A DNA stretch of 64,000 bases from Clostridium magnum DSM 2767 (GTDB lineage: Bacteria > Bacillota > Clostridia > Clostridiales > Clostridiaceae): positions 62,001-126,000 of the forward strand of contig NZ_LWAE01000006.1 in assembly GCF_001623875.1 (NCBI RefSeq). The letters are read 5' to 3'. Positions 34,583 to 43,853 of this stretch are shown piece after piece; positions within the stretch are counted from its first letter, which is position 1; every line of letters begins with the position of its first letter. Under the pieces are notes generated by a model. It did not search any database and was not told the DNA's origin. It saw only the letters and a list, made by a program, of their open reading frames with translations. A program made the position numbers and the translations under genes.

Positions 34583-36766
34583 ATGGCAAAAATGATATAT
34601 GAAGGTATTCCTATAGAATTTATATCACAAATATCTAAAAAAGAAGCAAATAGTAGAAAACCAATATACCAAATTCATAAGTGGTTTGGAAGAAAAACTG
34701 ATGCTATATTTAGGAGCATACTTTTAGCATTAGAATTAGAAGGAGAAGAGTCTGTTAAATTTAAAGAAATATACTATAAAGAGAATAGTAAACTTTTACA
34801 AGGAAAAATAATATTAGATCCTTTTATGGGAGGAGGAGTGACTTTAATAAATACTCTTAGATTAGGCGGAAAGGCTGTAGGAATAGATGTTAATCCTGTA
34901 GCATGGTTTATCACAAAAAACGAATTACAACTTCCTGAGGTAAATACCAATAAAGATATTGAAGATGAAGAAGAAATAATAAATATATTAACCAGTGAGT
35001 TTGATAAACTAGAAAAAAATGTGGCAAAGGAAATAAAAGAAGCTTATACAACAAGTATATACGATTGTAATGAAAATATAAAAAGAAAAGTAGATATAAT
35101 GTATGTACTATGGGTTAAGAAAGTTAGATGTCCAAAGTGCGGAAAAAATATTAAATTATTTTCTTCCTATCAAATTACAAAATTAAAGAAGGAGGGATTT
35201 GAAAATTATAATATATGTCCAAAATGCGGAGATATTGTAAAAGGCAATGAAAGAAATTTATCTTGTAATAAGTGTCATACTAGCTTTGATAGAGATGAGG
35301 GCATTTATAAAGGGAGAAATGTCCTATGCACTAACTGCAATGAAAAGATAAATTTAATAAAACAGGTAATGAAGAGGAAGAACAATCCTCTTTCAGTGGA
35401 GATGTATGCAATTCAATATTATGATAGCAAAACCGGAAAGAAAGGATTTAAGGTTCCTGATAAGGAAGATTTAGATAAGTATAATGATATTAAGAAAAGA
35501 ATAAAAAGCTTAAGTGGATCAATGAGCATGTTCATTCCAAAAACTAAGATACCGGGGGGGTATAATACAAAACAAATACAGAATCATAACTATAAATATT
35601 GGAGACAAATGTTCAATGATAGACAACTTTATTACTTATCTAGATTATTAGAAGAAATAAGTAAAATATCGAATGAAAAAATAAAAGAATTATTTTTATG
35701 TATATTTTCTAATACAGTTAATGCCAACAACATGTTTTGTATTTATAATTCACAGTGTGCAAAGATAGAACCATTATTTGGAGATCATCATATGGCTCCT
35801 GTAATAAATCCCGTGGAAAATAATATATGGGGAACAAAATGGGGAAGAGGTAGCTTTACTAAATATTTTAGAGGCTTTATACAAAGTAAAAGATTTAATC
35901 TGAGCCCTTATGAGAGAGTAACTTTTAATGGAAAGAATAAAAACATCATTTTAAAGGATGAAAAATTTTATTCGGAATTTGCTGAAAATTTTGAAGAAAT
36001 GGTCAATAGTGATAAAAATACAATTTTGAAATGTGATACAGCAGAGAACTTATCATTTTTGCCATCAAAATCAGTAGATGCAGTAGTTACTGATCCACCT
36101 TATTATTATGCTATAAACTATGGAGAGATAAGTGAGTTCTTTTATGTGTGGACGAAAGAAATTCTTAGAGACAAGTATTCATATTTTCAATCTGAACATA
36201 TCTTATGTGACGACGAGGTAACTGTCAATGACATTAAAGGTATAAGTAAGGAGGAGTTTGTAAATAAATTATCTACATGCTTTAAGGAAATTGGAAGAGT
36301 ATTAAAGGATGACTCACCATTAATACTTACTTATAACAATAGTTCAGCAGAAGGTTGGTTTGTTCTTGCTGAATCTTTAATTAATGCAGGATTTTATGTT
36401 GAAAAAACATATCCTATCCATACAGAGTTGAGAGCAGGACTTATAGATAATAGAAGAGAAAAAATGAATTACGATCTTGTTATAGTTGCAAGGCTAAAAA
36501 GTAATTTTGCTAGCACTGAAATAGATATAGATGAGTTTCTTAGAAAGGTAGACCTTGAATTTGGAAAGACTTATTGTGAGTTAAATGATAAAAATTTATC
36601 TAATTTAGATATACTTCTAATTAAAGTTGGAAAGGTTCTTGAGGTTTATTCTCATCATTGTAATGGTATACATGAAGGTAGAAGAAAAGATATTGTGAAA
36701 GAATTATTGAAATGTATTTATAATAAAGATTATAATTGTAATGTGAATAATATAAAATTTTTTTAG
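34583..36766 (+). CDS. DUF1156-like DNA methyltransferase with zinc-ribbon insert
   Basis: A 727-aa adenine- or cytosine-N4-type DNA methyltransferase. The N-terminal IHKWFGRKTDAIFRSILLAL replaces the WWARRP phrase of DUF1156 proteins. The SAM-binding DPFMGGG is at residues 79-85 and the catalytic DPPYYY at 504-509. Between them lie four CxxC-type knuckles (CPKCGK, CPKCGD, CNKCH, CTNCN; about residues 178-260). ATG at 34583 after AAGGGTG is preferred to GTG at 34574. It is co-oriented with the helicase gene, with no terminator between. Its role may be to mark self DNA, by analogy with DISARM and other DUF1156 systems; this is inference. Confidence 0.82.
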   Translation: MAKMIYEGIPIEFISQISKKEANSRKPIYQIHKWFGRKTDAIFRSILLALELEGEESVKFKEIYYKENSKLLQGKIILDPFMGGGVTLINTLRLGGKAVGIDVNPVAWFITKNELQLPEVNTNKDIEDEEEIINILTSEFDKLEKNVAKEIKEAYTTSIYDCNENIKRKVDIMYVLWVKKVRCPKCGKNIKLFSSYQITKLKKEGFENYNICPKCGDIVKGNERNLSCNKCHTSFDRDEGIYKGRNVLCTNCNEKINLIKQVMKRKNNPLSVEMYAIQYYDSKTGKKGFKVPDKEDLDKYNDIKKRIKSLSGSMSMFIPKTKIPGGYNTKQIQNHNYKYWRQMFNDRQLYYLSRLLEEISKISNEKIKELFLCIFSNTVNANNMFCIYNSQCAKIEPLFGDHHMAPVINPVENNIWGTKWGRGSFTKYFRGFIQSKRFNLSPYERVTFNGKNKNIILKDEKFYSEFAENFEEMVNSDKNTILKCDTAENLSFLPSKSVDAVVTDPPYYYAINYGEISEFFYVWTKEILRDKYSYFQSEHILCDDEVTVNDIKGISKEEFVNKLSTCFKEIGRVLKDDSPLILTYNNSSAEGWFVLAESLINAGFYVEKTYPIHTELRAGLIDNRREKMNYDLVIVARLKSNFASTEIDIDEFLRKVDLEFGKTYCELNDKNLSNLDILLIKVGKVLEVYSHHCNGIHEGRRKDIVKELLKCIYNKDYNCNVNNIKFF

Positions 36767-36794
36767 ATAAAAAATGCTAAAGTAGGTGAAACAA

Positions 36795-38543
36795 ATGGAT
36801 ATACCTGAACTTACATATAAAGTTAAGGATATTATGACTACTGATTTTATAAAAGTTTATGAAAATGACAATATAGAAGATGTATTTAACAAGATGATAG
36901 AATCTTACAGAGATGAAGTTTTAATCATGGATGCAAATGACAAAATAAGAGGAATATTTACTAGAAGCGATGTAACTAAAATTAGAAATAAGGGCATATC
37001 CTTTAAATCATTTATAGGGCAATTTTTAAATAGAAATATAATTACAATAAGTTCTGATGCATCTGCACGAGAAGCAAGAGATATTATGATTAGCAAAAAT
37101 ATAGGAAGGATTCCAGTTGTACAACAAGATAAAGTTATAGGTATAGTGACCGGTAACAATATAAGGGATACATTTTATGTAAAAATAGATGAACTTTTTA
37201 ATCTTTATAATAATGTTTTTGATAATTTGCATGAGGCGGTTTGTATATGTGATAAAGAAGGAATAGTTAGGTACTGGAATAAAAGAGCTGAAAGTTTATA
37301 TAATGTAAAAAGGGAAGCAATAGTTGACCAGTATATAGGAAAATTTTTTCCTAATGCTGCAAACTTGCAGGTCTTAAAAAATAAAAAAAGAATTAATAAT
37401 GTTTGTCATGAACCAGTAAAAGGAAAACTTGTCGCATTAAGTGCTGTACCCTTATATAATTCTAGAGGTGAGTTAACTGCAGTAGTTTCAACTGATAGGG
37501 ATATTACAGAAGCGGTAAATTTAACAAATCAATTGGAGTATGAAAAGAAAAAGGTTGAATTCTTAGAGCGTGCTTATAAAAACGAGATTGCAGCCAACTA
37601 TAGTTTTTCTTCGATAATAGGGAAAAATAAGAAAATAATTGAAGCAATTTCTGTTGTGCAAAAAGTAGCACCTACTTCTGCAAGTGTTCTTATTACCGGA
37701 AAGAGTGGTACTGGTAAGGAAGTTTTTGCGAAAGCTATACATGAGGCTAGTGGAAGAAGCGGAAACTTTGTAGCAATTAATTGCAGTGCTATACCAGAAA
37801 ACCTATTTGAAAGTGAATTATTCGGATATGTAGAAGGTGCTTTTACCGGGGCTGTAAAGAAAGGGAAAATCGGTAAGTTTGAATTTGCTAGTGGGGGAAC
37901 ATTATTTCTAGATGAAATAGGAGACATGCCATTAGAGATGCAAGTTAAAATTTTAAGAGTACTTCAAGATAGAATTATATATAGATTAGGTAGTGAAAAA
38001 GCTATAACTACAGATACTAGGATAGTTGCTGCTACTAATAAGGATCTTAAAAAGCTTATACAGGAGAATAAGTTTAGAGAGGATTTATTCTATAGGTTAG
38101 CAGTAGTTCAGATTGAACTTCCACCCCTTAAGGAGAGAAAAGAAGATATTAAGGATCTATCTAATTTGTTTTTCGAGCAGGTATCAAAACAAGAAGGAAT
38201 AAAAATAAGTTCTATTGATCAAAGCGTATATAAAATACTAACAAATTATAAGTGGGATGGTAATATAAGAGAACTTAAGAATGTTATACAAAGGATGGTT
38301 GTCTTATCTAATGACGGGAAGATAACCATAGATGCTATTCCTGAATATATTTTAGAAGGCATACAATTAGATGAAAATGAAAAGATTGATGAATTTGATT
38401 TAGAAAAAGTGGTAGAGGATATAGAAAGAAGGACTATTAAAGAAGTAATGAATATGGTTAACGGAAACAAACAACAAGCAGCAAAGATATTAAATATTAA
38501 AAGAACTACGTTATATTATAAGCTAAGTAAATATGAGATATAG
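36795..38543 (+). CDS. prdR: sigma-54-dependent activator of proline reductase genes
   Basis: A 582-aa enhancer-binding protein. Two CBS motifs come first (VKDIMTTDFIKV and FLNRNIITISSDASA, residues 1-130), then a PAS domain (about 140-250), then the AAA+ domain with GKSGTGKE and the sigma-54 contact loop GAFTGA at 348-353, then a Fis-type HTH (NGNKQQAAKILNIKRTTLYYKL). This domain order is that of PrdR, which activates prd genes in response to proline in C. difficile. A matching sigma-54 promoter lies in front of prdC at 43800. ATG at 36795 is preferred to GTG at 36786. It starts 28 bp after the methyltransferase stop with no terminator between. Confidence 0.88.
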   Translation: MDIPELTYKVKDIMTTDFIKVYENDNIEDVFNKMIESYRDEVLIMDANDKIRGIFTRSDVTKIRNKGISFKSFIGQFLNRNIITISSDASAREARDIMISKNIGRIPVVQQDKVIGIVTGNNIRDTFYVKIDELFNLYNNVFDNLHEAVCICDKEGIVRYWNKRAESLYNVKREAIVDQYIGKFFPNAANLQVLKNKKRINNVCHEPVKGKLVALSAVPLYNSRGELTAVVSTDRDITEAVNLTNQLEYEKKKVEFLERAYKNEIAANYSFSSIIGKNKKIIEAISVVQKVAPTSASVLITGKSGTGKEVFAKAIHEASGRSGNFVAINCSAIPENLFESELFGYVEGAFTGAVKKGKIGKFEFASGGTLFLDEIGDMPLEMQVKILRVLQDRIIYRLGSEKAITTDTRIVAATNKDLKKLIQENKFREDLFYRLAVVQIELPPLKERKEDIKDLSNLFFEQVSKQEGIKISSIDQSVYKILTNYKWDGNIRELKNVIQRMVVLSNDGKITIDAIPEYILEGIQLDENEKIDEFDLEKVVEDIERRTIKEVMNMVNGNKQQAAKILNIKRTTLYYKLSKYEI

Positions 38544-38556
38544 TTATAATGCACTA

Positions 38557-38593
38557 ACAACTGCAGATAATATTTATTGCAGTTGTTTTTTTA
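38557..38593 (+). terminator. terminator of prdR
   Basis: ACAACTGCA pairs with TGCAGTTGT, followed by TTTTTTT. Confidence 0.85.
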
Positions 38594-38711
38594 TGTAAAA
38601 AGTTGTTAGCTAGTGCGATATTATGTTAAAATACACTAATTACATATTTATTTTAAAACCTAACAAAGTATTATATAATGAAATTGAAAAATTTTGACTG
38701 GAGGTGTCGTT

Positions 38712-39746
38712 ATGGCAGAGAAAAGACTAACTGAGTTATCAAGAACTTCTGGATGAGCGGCTAAAATAGGGCCGGAGACCCTTTCGAAAATATTAGGTAA
38801 GTTACCTAAAATGGAGGATAAAAACTTAATAGTTGGAATAGAGACCTCTGATGATGCAGCTGTTTATAAATTAAATGATGAAACAGCAATTATACAAACT
38901 TTAGACTTTTTTACACCTGTAGTAGATGATCCTTACACTTTTGGTCAGATTGCAGCAGCTAACTCCTTGAGTGATGTATATGCCATGGGGGGAAAGCCTA
39001 CAGTAGCTTTAAATATAGTGTGTTTCCCGTCATGTTTGTCTATAGAAGTGCTTGGAGAAATACTAAAGGGTGGAGCTGATAAAGTAATTGAAGCTGGAGC
39101 CGTAGTTATAGGTGGACACACCGTTGATGATAATGAGCCTAAGTATGGTTTATCTGTCATGGGGGTTGTGCATCCAGATAAGGTTCTTAAGAATTTTGGC
39201 GCTAGGGTTGGAGATGTTGTTATAATAACTAAACCCTTAGGGACAGGAATAATAAATGCTGCTATAAAAGGGGAAATTGCTTCAAAAGAGGCTTATAATG
39301 AAGCTGTTAAAGTAATGTCTACTTTAAATAAATATGCTGGTGAAATTATAGTGAATTATGAAGTTACTGCATGTACTGATATAACAGGTTTCGGACTTAT
39401 GGGGCATGCATATGAAATGGCAGCTGCGTCTCATGTTACTTTAAAGTTATTTAAAGATAAAATACCTTATATACATAGTGCTAAAGAATATGCACAAATG
39501 GGACTTGTACCTGCAGGGTCTTACAATAATAGAAACTACATAGAAGGGAAGTATGGGTTTACTGACACACCAGAGTGGATGAAGGATATTTTATTTGATC
39601 CGCAGACCTCTGGAGGGCTTATGGTTACATGTTCTAAAGAAGAAAGTGAAAAAATTATATTGGAACTTTCTAAATTAGAACTACCTTCAGCAGTGATTGG
39701 TGAAGCAATACAGCAATATGGAGAAAAGTACATAATAGTGGAATAA
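38712..39746 (+). CDS. selD: selenide, water dikinase, itself a selenoprotein
   Basis: It makes selenophosphate, the Se donor for Sec-tRNA. The true start is ATG at 38712 after GGAGGTG; codon 15 is an in-frame TGA (38754-38756) in the context LSRTSG-U-AAKIGPETL, where other SelD proteins have Cys or Sec in the active site. Reading through gives 344 aa. IETSDDAAVYKL, IGGHTVDD and TDITGFGLMGH are family motifs. It is followed by selA and selB. Conventional gene finders would start it downstream of the UGA and lose the catalytic residue. Confidence 0.93.
38754..38786 (+). promoter_or_regulatory. candidate SECIS element of selD
   Basis: Directly after the UGA, AGGG (38768-38771) and CCCT (38779-38782) form a small stem around CCGGAGA, at the distance expected for a bacterial SECIS. 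The stem is short, so pairing strength is modest. Confidence 0.55.
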
Positions 39747-39825
39747 TTAGCAAGAACAATATATTAAATATTGATAGATAGCGAAAATAGTAATAATTTT
39801 TAATACAAAAGAGGTGTAATTGAGC

Positions 39826-41217
39826 ATGGAAAAAAAGAAATTACTAAGAAAGCTTCCCAAGATAGATGAGCTTTTAAAAGAAGAAGAAATAAAAAGTGAA
39901 CTGGAAAATACTGCGAGGGCCTTAGTAATAGATGCCTTAAGGACCTCTATAGATAACTATAGAGTACTTATACTAAATGACAGTATAGAGAATTTTAAAA
40001 AGGAAGATATCCTAAAAGACTTCAAGAACATAATAGAAGAAAACAAAGGTTCTAACTTTAAAAAGGTTATAAATGCAGCAGGTGTAGTTATACATACTAA
40101 CTTAGGAAGATCACTGTTAGCTAAAAAGGCTTTAGAGAATGTTATAAATGTTTCTGATAACTATAACAATCTTGAATACGATTTAAAGAAGGGCCAAAGA
40201 GGTTCAAGGTATAGCCATGTAGAGGAGCTTATCAGAAAAGTAACTGGTGCTGAAGCAGCGGTAGTTGTAAATAATAATGCTGCAGCAGTTATGTTAGTTC
40301 TAAACACACTGTGTAAGGATAAAGAAGCTGTAGTATCTCGAGGTCAACTAGTTGAAATAGGAGGATCTTTTAGGGTACCAGACGTTATGACCTTTAGTGG
40401 AGCTAAACTTGTAGAAGTAGGGACAACTAATAGAACCCATCTTTATGATTATGAGAACAACATAAATGAATTCACTGGCGTTTTGTTAAAAGTACATACC
40501 TCTAATTTTAAGATTCTTGGATTTACGGAAGATGTATCTTTAGAGGAGTTAGTGGAACTTGGAGCTAAGAGTAATATACCAGTAGTCGAGGATATAGGAA
40601 GTGGAACTTTGGTGGATTTCTCAAAGTATGGGTTTACCTATGAACCTACAGTACAGGAAAGCATTAAAAAAGGTGTAGATGTAGTAACCTTCAGCGGAGA
40701 TAAAATGCTTGGAGGACCTCAGGCTGGTATAATTGCGGGAAAAAAGGAATATATAAATAAGATGAAAAAAAACCAACTTACAAGAGCTTTAAGAATAGAT
40801 AAAATGACACTTGCAGCTTTAGAAGGTACCCTTAAATATTATCTAGATGAAAAAGAAGCAGTGGAAAACATCCCTACTCTTTATGCAATATTAAGTGATA
40901 AAAGTGAACATAAGAAGAGAGCTCAAAGGCTGAAGAGAAAGCTTCAAAGCAAAGTTAAGGGATTTCAATTTATTATTGCAGAAGACTATTCTATGGTTGG
41001 TGGAGGCTCAATGCCTGTAGAAAAGATTGAAACATATGTGATAAGGGTTAAGAATGATAAATTCTCACCGAAGGAGTTAGAGAAGGAACTTAGAGAAAAT
41101 AAAATTCCTATAATTATAAGAGTAGCTAATGATGAAGTTATTATGGATTTGAGAACTATGTTTGATAAAGATTTTGACGATGTAGTTGATGCTTTTATAA
41201 TATTAAGTGAGAGATAA
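39826..41217 (+). CDS. selA: L-seryl-tRNA(Sec) selenium transferase
   Basis: A PLP enzyme that converts Ser-tRNA-Sec to Sec-tRNA-Sec using selenophosphate. NAAGVVIHTNLGRSLL is the N-terminal family block, AAVVVNNNAAAVMLVLNTL follows, and VDVVTFSGDKMLGGPQAGII carries the PLP lysine. 463 aa. ATG at 39826 fits GAGGTG better than TTG at 39820. Second gene of selD-selA-selB. Confidence 0.97.
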   Translation: MEKKKLLRKLPKIDELLKEEEIKSELENTARALVIDALRTSIDNYRVLILNDSIENFKKEDILKDFKNIIEENKGSNFKKVINAAGVVIHTNLGRSLLAKKALENVINVSDNYNNLEYDLKKGQRGSRYSHVEELIRKVTGAEAAVVVNNNAAAVMLVLNTLCKDKEAVVSRGQLVEIGGSFRVPDVMTFSGAKLVEVGTTNRTHLYDYENNINEFTGVLLKVHTSNFKILGFTEDVSLEELVELGAKSNIPVVEDIGSGTLVDFSKYGFTYEPTVQESIKKGVDVVTFSGDKMLGGPQAGIIAGKKEYINKMKKNQLTRALRIDKMTLAALEGTLKYYLDEKEAVENIPTLYAILSDKSEHKKRAQRLKRKLQSKVKGFQFIIAEDYSMVGGGSMPVEKIETYVIRVKNDKFSPKELEKELRENKIPIIIRVANDEVIMDLRTMFDKDFDDVVDAFIILSER

Positions 41218-41262
41218 GCATTATCTGAACATATCAAGATATAAAGGGAATAGGTGATAACA

Positions 41263-43170
41263 ATGAAGCATATTGTAATTGGAACTGCGGGGCATATAGA
41301 TCATGGAAAAACTACACTTGTAAAAGCTTTAACTGGTAGAGAAACAGATACCTTAAAAGAGGAAAAGGATAGAGGAATATCTATAAATCTTGGTTTCACA
41401 TTTTTCGACCTTCCATCAGGTAGAAGAGCAGGAATCATAGATGTACCAGGGCATGAAAAGTTCATAAAAAATATGCTAGCTGGTGTAAGTGGCGTAGATA
41501 TAGTCCTTCTAGTAATTGCTGCAGATGAAGGAATAATGCCTCAAACAAGAGAGCATTTTGAAATACTTCAACTACTCAATGTAAAAAAAGGGATAATTGT
41601 CCTTACAAAAGCCGATTTAGTGGATGAAGATTGGATGGATATGATAAAAGATGATATCCGAAAGGAATTTAAAGATACTTTTTTAAGAGATGCTCCCATC
41701 CATGCTGTTTCATCTAGGACTAAAGAAGGTTTAGATGAACTAGTAAATGAGATAGATAAGTTTACAGAGGAGGTAGAGGCTAAGGATACTCAAGGACACT
41801 TTAGGCTTCCAGTGGACAGAGTTTTTTCTGTTAGTGGTTTTGGAACTGTGGTAACAGGAACAGTAATAAGTGGATCAGTTAGTGAAGGAGAAACAGTAGC
41901 TATTTACCCTTCAAAAGTTACAGCCAAGGTAAGAGGCATACAGGTACATGACCAATCGGTAAAAGCCGCAGAAGCTGGTCAGAGGTGTGCTATTAATATA
42001 TCTAATATAAAAACTAGCGATGTAAAAAGAGGAGATGTAATTTCTGTTGAAAACTTAATGGAACCCTCATTAATGGTTGATTGTAAGCTTTATTATTTAA
42101 AAAGCGCAGCTAGACCTTTAGAGAATAGACAGAGGGTGAGACTTTATCATGGAACCAGTGAAATAATATGTAGAGTAGCAATACTGGACAAAGATGAGGT
42201 TAAGCAAGGGGAAGAAGCATATGTTCAATTAAGATTAGAGAAGCCTCTAACAGCACAAAGAAACGATAGATTTGTAGTAAGAAGTTATTCTCCAATGTAC
42301 ACTATCGGTGGAGGAACAATAATAGAGCCGCTTAGCCAAAAGGCTAAAAGATTTAATGAAGAATATATAGAAGAATTAAGAGTAAAAGAAAGTGGAAAGA
42401 CTGAAAATATAATAGAGAATGCTGTTAAAAATTTAAGTGATACTTATCCTAAAGTTTTAGATATTCTTAAGTCTTTAGGGAAGAATGAAGAAGATATTGC
42501 AGATAAACTTGCCACTTTAGTTCAGGGAGGTAGAATAATACAATTAGATAGTGGTGATAAAGCAGCATATTTACATAAGGATTTTCTAGATGAAAAGATT
42601 GATCAAATGGTAAATATATTAGAGAATTTTCATGGGCATAACCCTTTGAAGTGGGGGATGTCTATAGCAGAGATAAGGAATAAGGTTTTTGGTAGAAATA
42701 TAAAGCAAAAAATATATGATGAGTTATTAAAATATTTTGTAGATGATAAAAAAATAGATATACATGGACATTTTATATCATTATCAGGCTTTACTATAAA
42801 GTATACTGAAGAACAGAAGGATATAAGAAAAAGTATTATCGGATCCTTTAAGAATGCCAAGTTTACACCTCCCAGATATGTTGAATTAGAAGCTTCTTGT
42901 CATGACAAAAAAAGCTTTAAAATGGTCTTTGATTCTATTGTAGATGAGGACGTTTTAGTTAAAGTATCTGAAGATTGCTATTTTTTATCAGAGGATTATG
43001 AGAACGCTAAAAGTTTGGTAGTAAGTTTTATAAAACAAAATGGAAGTATGACGCTGGCACAATTTAGAGATGAATTAAATACAAGTAGAAAATATGCAAT
43101 GGCATTAATGGAAAATTTCGATGGCATAAAGTTAACTAAGAGGTCAGAAGATAAAAGAATTCTTTATTAA
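41263..43170 (+). CDS. selB: selenocysteine-specific elongation factor
   Basis: It delivers Sec-tRNA to UGA codons next to a SECIS. The GTPase domain has GTAGHIDHGKTT (P-loop), RGISINLGF, DVPGHEKF and TKADL. Domains II-III follow, and the C-terminal ~230 residues form the winged-helix repeats that bind the SECIS RNA. 635 aa, ATG at 41263. It is followed after a short gap by tRNA-Sec, so the whole machinery is clustered. Confidence 0.97.
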   Translation: MKHIVIGTAGHIDHGKTTLVKALTGRETDTLKEEKDRGISINLGFTFFDLPSGRRAGIIDVPGHEKFIKNMLAGVSGVDIVLLVIAADEGIMPQTREHFEILQLLNVKKGIIVLTKADLVDEDWMDMIKDDIRKEFKDTFLRDAPIHAVSSRTKEGLDELVNEIDKFTEEVEAKDTQGHFRLPVDRVFSVSGFGTVVTGTVISGSVSEGETVAIYPSKVTAKVRGIQVHDQSVKAAEAGQRCAINISNIKTSDVKRGDVISVENLMEPSLMVDCKLYYLKSAARPLENRQRVRLYHGTSEIICRVAILDKDEVKQGEEAYVQLRLEKPLTAQRNDRFVVRSYSPMYTIGGGTIIEPLSQKAKRFNEEYIEELRVKESGKTENIIENAVKNLSDTYPKVLDILKSLGKNEEDIADKLATLVQGGRIIQLDSGDKAAYLHKDFLDEKIDQMVNILENFHGHNPLKWGMSIAEIRNKVFGRNIKQKIYDELLKYFVDDKKIDIHGHFISLSGFTIKYTEEQKDIRKSIIGSFKNAKFTPPRYVELEASCHDKKSFKMVFDSIVDEDVLVKVSEDCYFLSEDYENAKSLVVSFIKQNGSMTLAQFRDELNTSRKYAMALMENFDGIKLTKRSEDKRILY

Positions 43171-43252
43171 AGATTAAAAATTAGAAAATATATTTTTGCA
43201 ACTCGTAATATGGAAAAATAATAAATATTATAAGTAATATTGTTTAAAAATG

Positions 43253-43282
43253 TTGACTATGTTATGTACCATAGATTATAAT
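43253..43282 (+). promoter_or_regulatory. promoter of the tRNA-Sec gene
   Basis: TTGACT (43253-43258), an 18-nt spacer, TATAAT (43277-43282); the tRNA begins 20 bp downstream. Confidence 0.7.
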
Positions 43283-43302
43283 ACAGTATGTAATTAAGAT
43301 TT

Positions 43303-43399
43303 GGGAGTAGATAGGTGCTGGTGTGCCTGCCGGTCTTCAAAACCGTTCTGCCGTGCTAAGACCACGACGGGTGGGTTCGATTCCCACATATTCCCGCCA
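43303..43399 (+). tRNA. selC: selenocysteine tRNA (anticodon TCA)
   Basis: A 97-nt tRNA including the encoded CCA. The acceptor strands GGGAGTA/TATTCCC pair, the anticodon loop is CTTCAAA with TCA at 43337-43339, a long variable arm follows, and the T-arm has GGTTCGATTCC. The length and anticodon identify tRNA-Sec rather than tRNA-Ser. Confidence 0.96.
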
Positions 43400-43436
43400 A
43401 AATGATTGAAAAATATTGGTATATGGAGAACTTACA

Positions 43437-43480
43437 TGAATTTAATAGCTCATGTAAGTTCTATTTTTTTCAAAATTGTT
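43437..43480 (+). terminator. terminator of selC
   Basis: AGAACTTACATGA pairs with TCATGTAAGTTCT, followed by ATTTTTTT. Confidence 0.9.
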
Positions 43481-43592
43481 ATGTAAAACTATAATGTGGG
43501 ATTCGCTGATAAATTTATAATTAATTCAATTTTCTCATTTTTTTCAAAAACATATCTATTCTAATATATCTAACTATATTTTCAGTAATACT

Positions 43593-43690
43593 GTCAGTTT
43601 TTTGACTATATCTATAATAGAATGCCTTGTAAAATCAATGAATACAATTACAATGATAACAGTGTGTCATATTTTTGACGGTAGATGTCA
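43593..43690 (+). promoter_or_regulatory. candidate PrdR upstream activating sites
   Basis: Two palindromes of the form GTCA-N6-TGAC, both with a T-rich spacer: GTCAGTTTTTTGAC (43593-43606) and GTCATATTTTTGAC (43666-43679). A GTCA half-site followed by A-rich sequence lies at 43687. They are 73 bp apart (seven helical turns) and 120-210 bp upstream of the sigma-54 promoter, the usual place for enhancer-binding proteins. Confidence 0.55.
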
Positions 43691-43799
43691 AAAAAAACTA
43701 CACATTTATATGGTAATACTCTCTCATATAACAAAATGTTATACACTAGAGACCAGTCTATTCGTATATCTTATAGTGGTTTAATAAATAATATATGTG

Positions 43800-43815
43800 T
43801 TGGCACAGAATTTGC
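43800..43815 (+). promoter_or_regulatory. sigma-54 (-24/-12) promoter of the prd operon
   Basis: TTGGCAC (43800-43806), AGAAT, TTGC (43812-43815) followed by TTAT: an almost perfect sigma-54 consensus with the invariant GG and GC correctly spaced. Transcription should start near 43827, just before the prdC ribosome site. Confidence 0.9.
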
Positions 43816-43853
43816 TTATTAAAATATGTGTAGATAGGAATAGGAGGGGTGGT

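Noticed and set aside
43602..43784. 60-aa ORF upstream of prdC
   Set aside because: It covers the proposed PrdR sites and precedes the sigma-54 promoter, has no ribosome site, and its peptide is compositionally random.
43797..43853. Longer prdC start at 43797
   Set aside because: It lies upstream of the sigma-54 core promoter's start point, so it could not be translated from that transcript; ATG at 43854 has an AGGAGG site.
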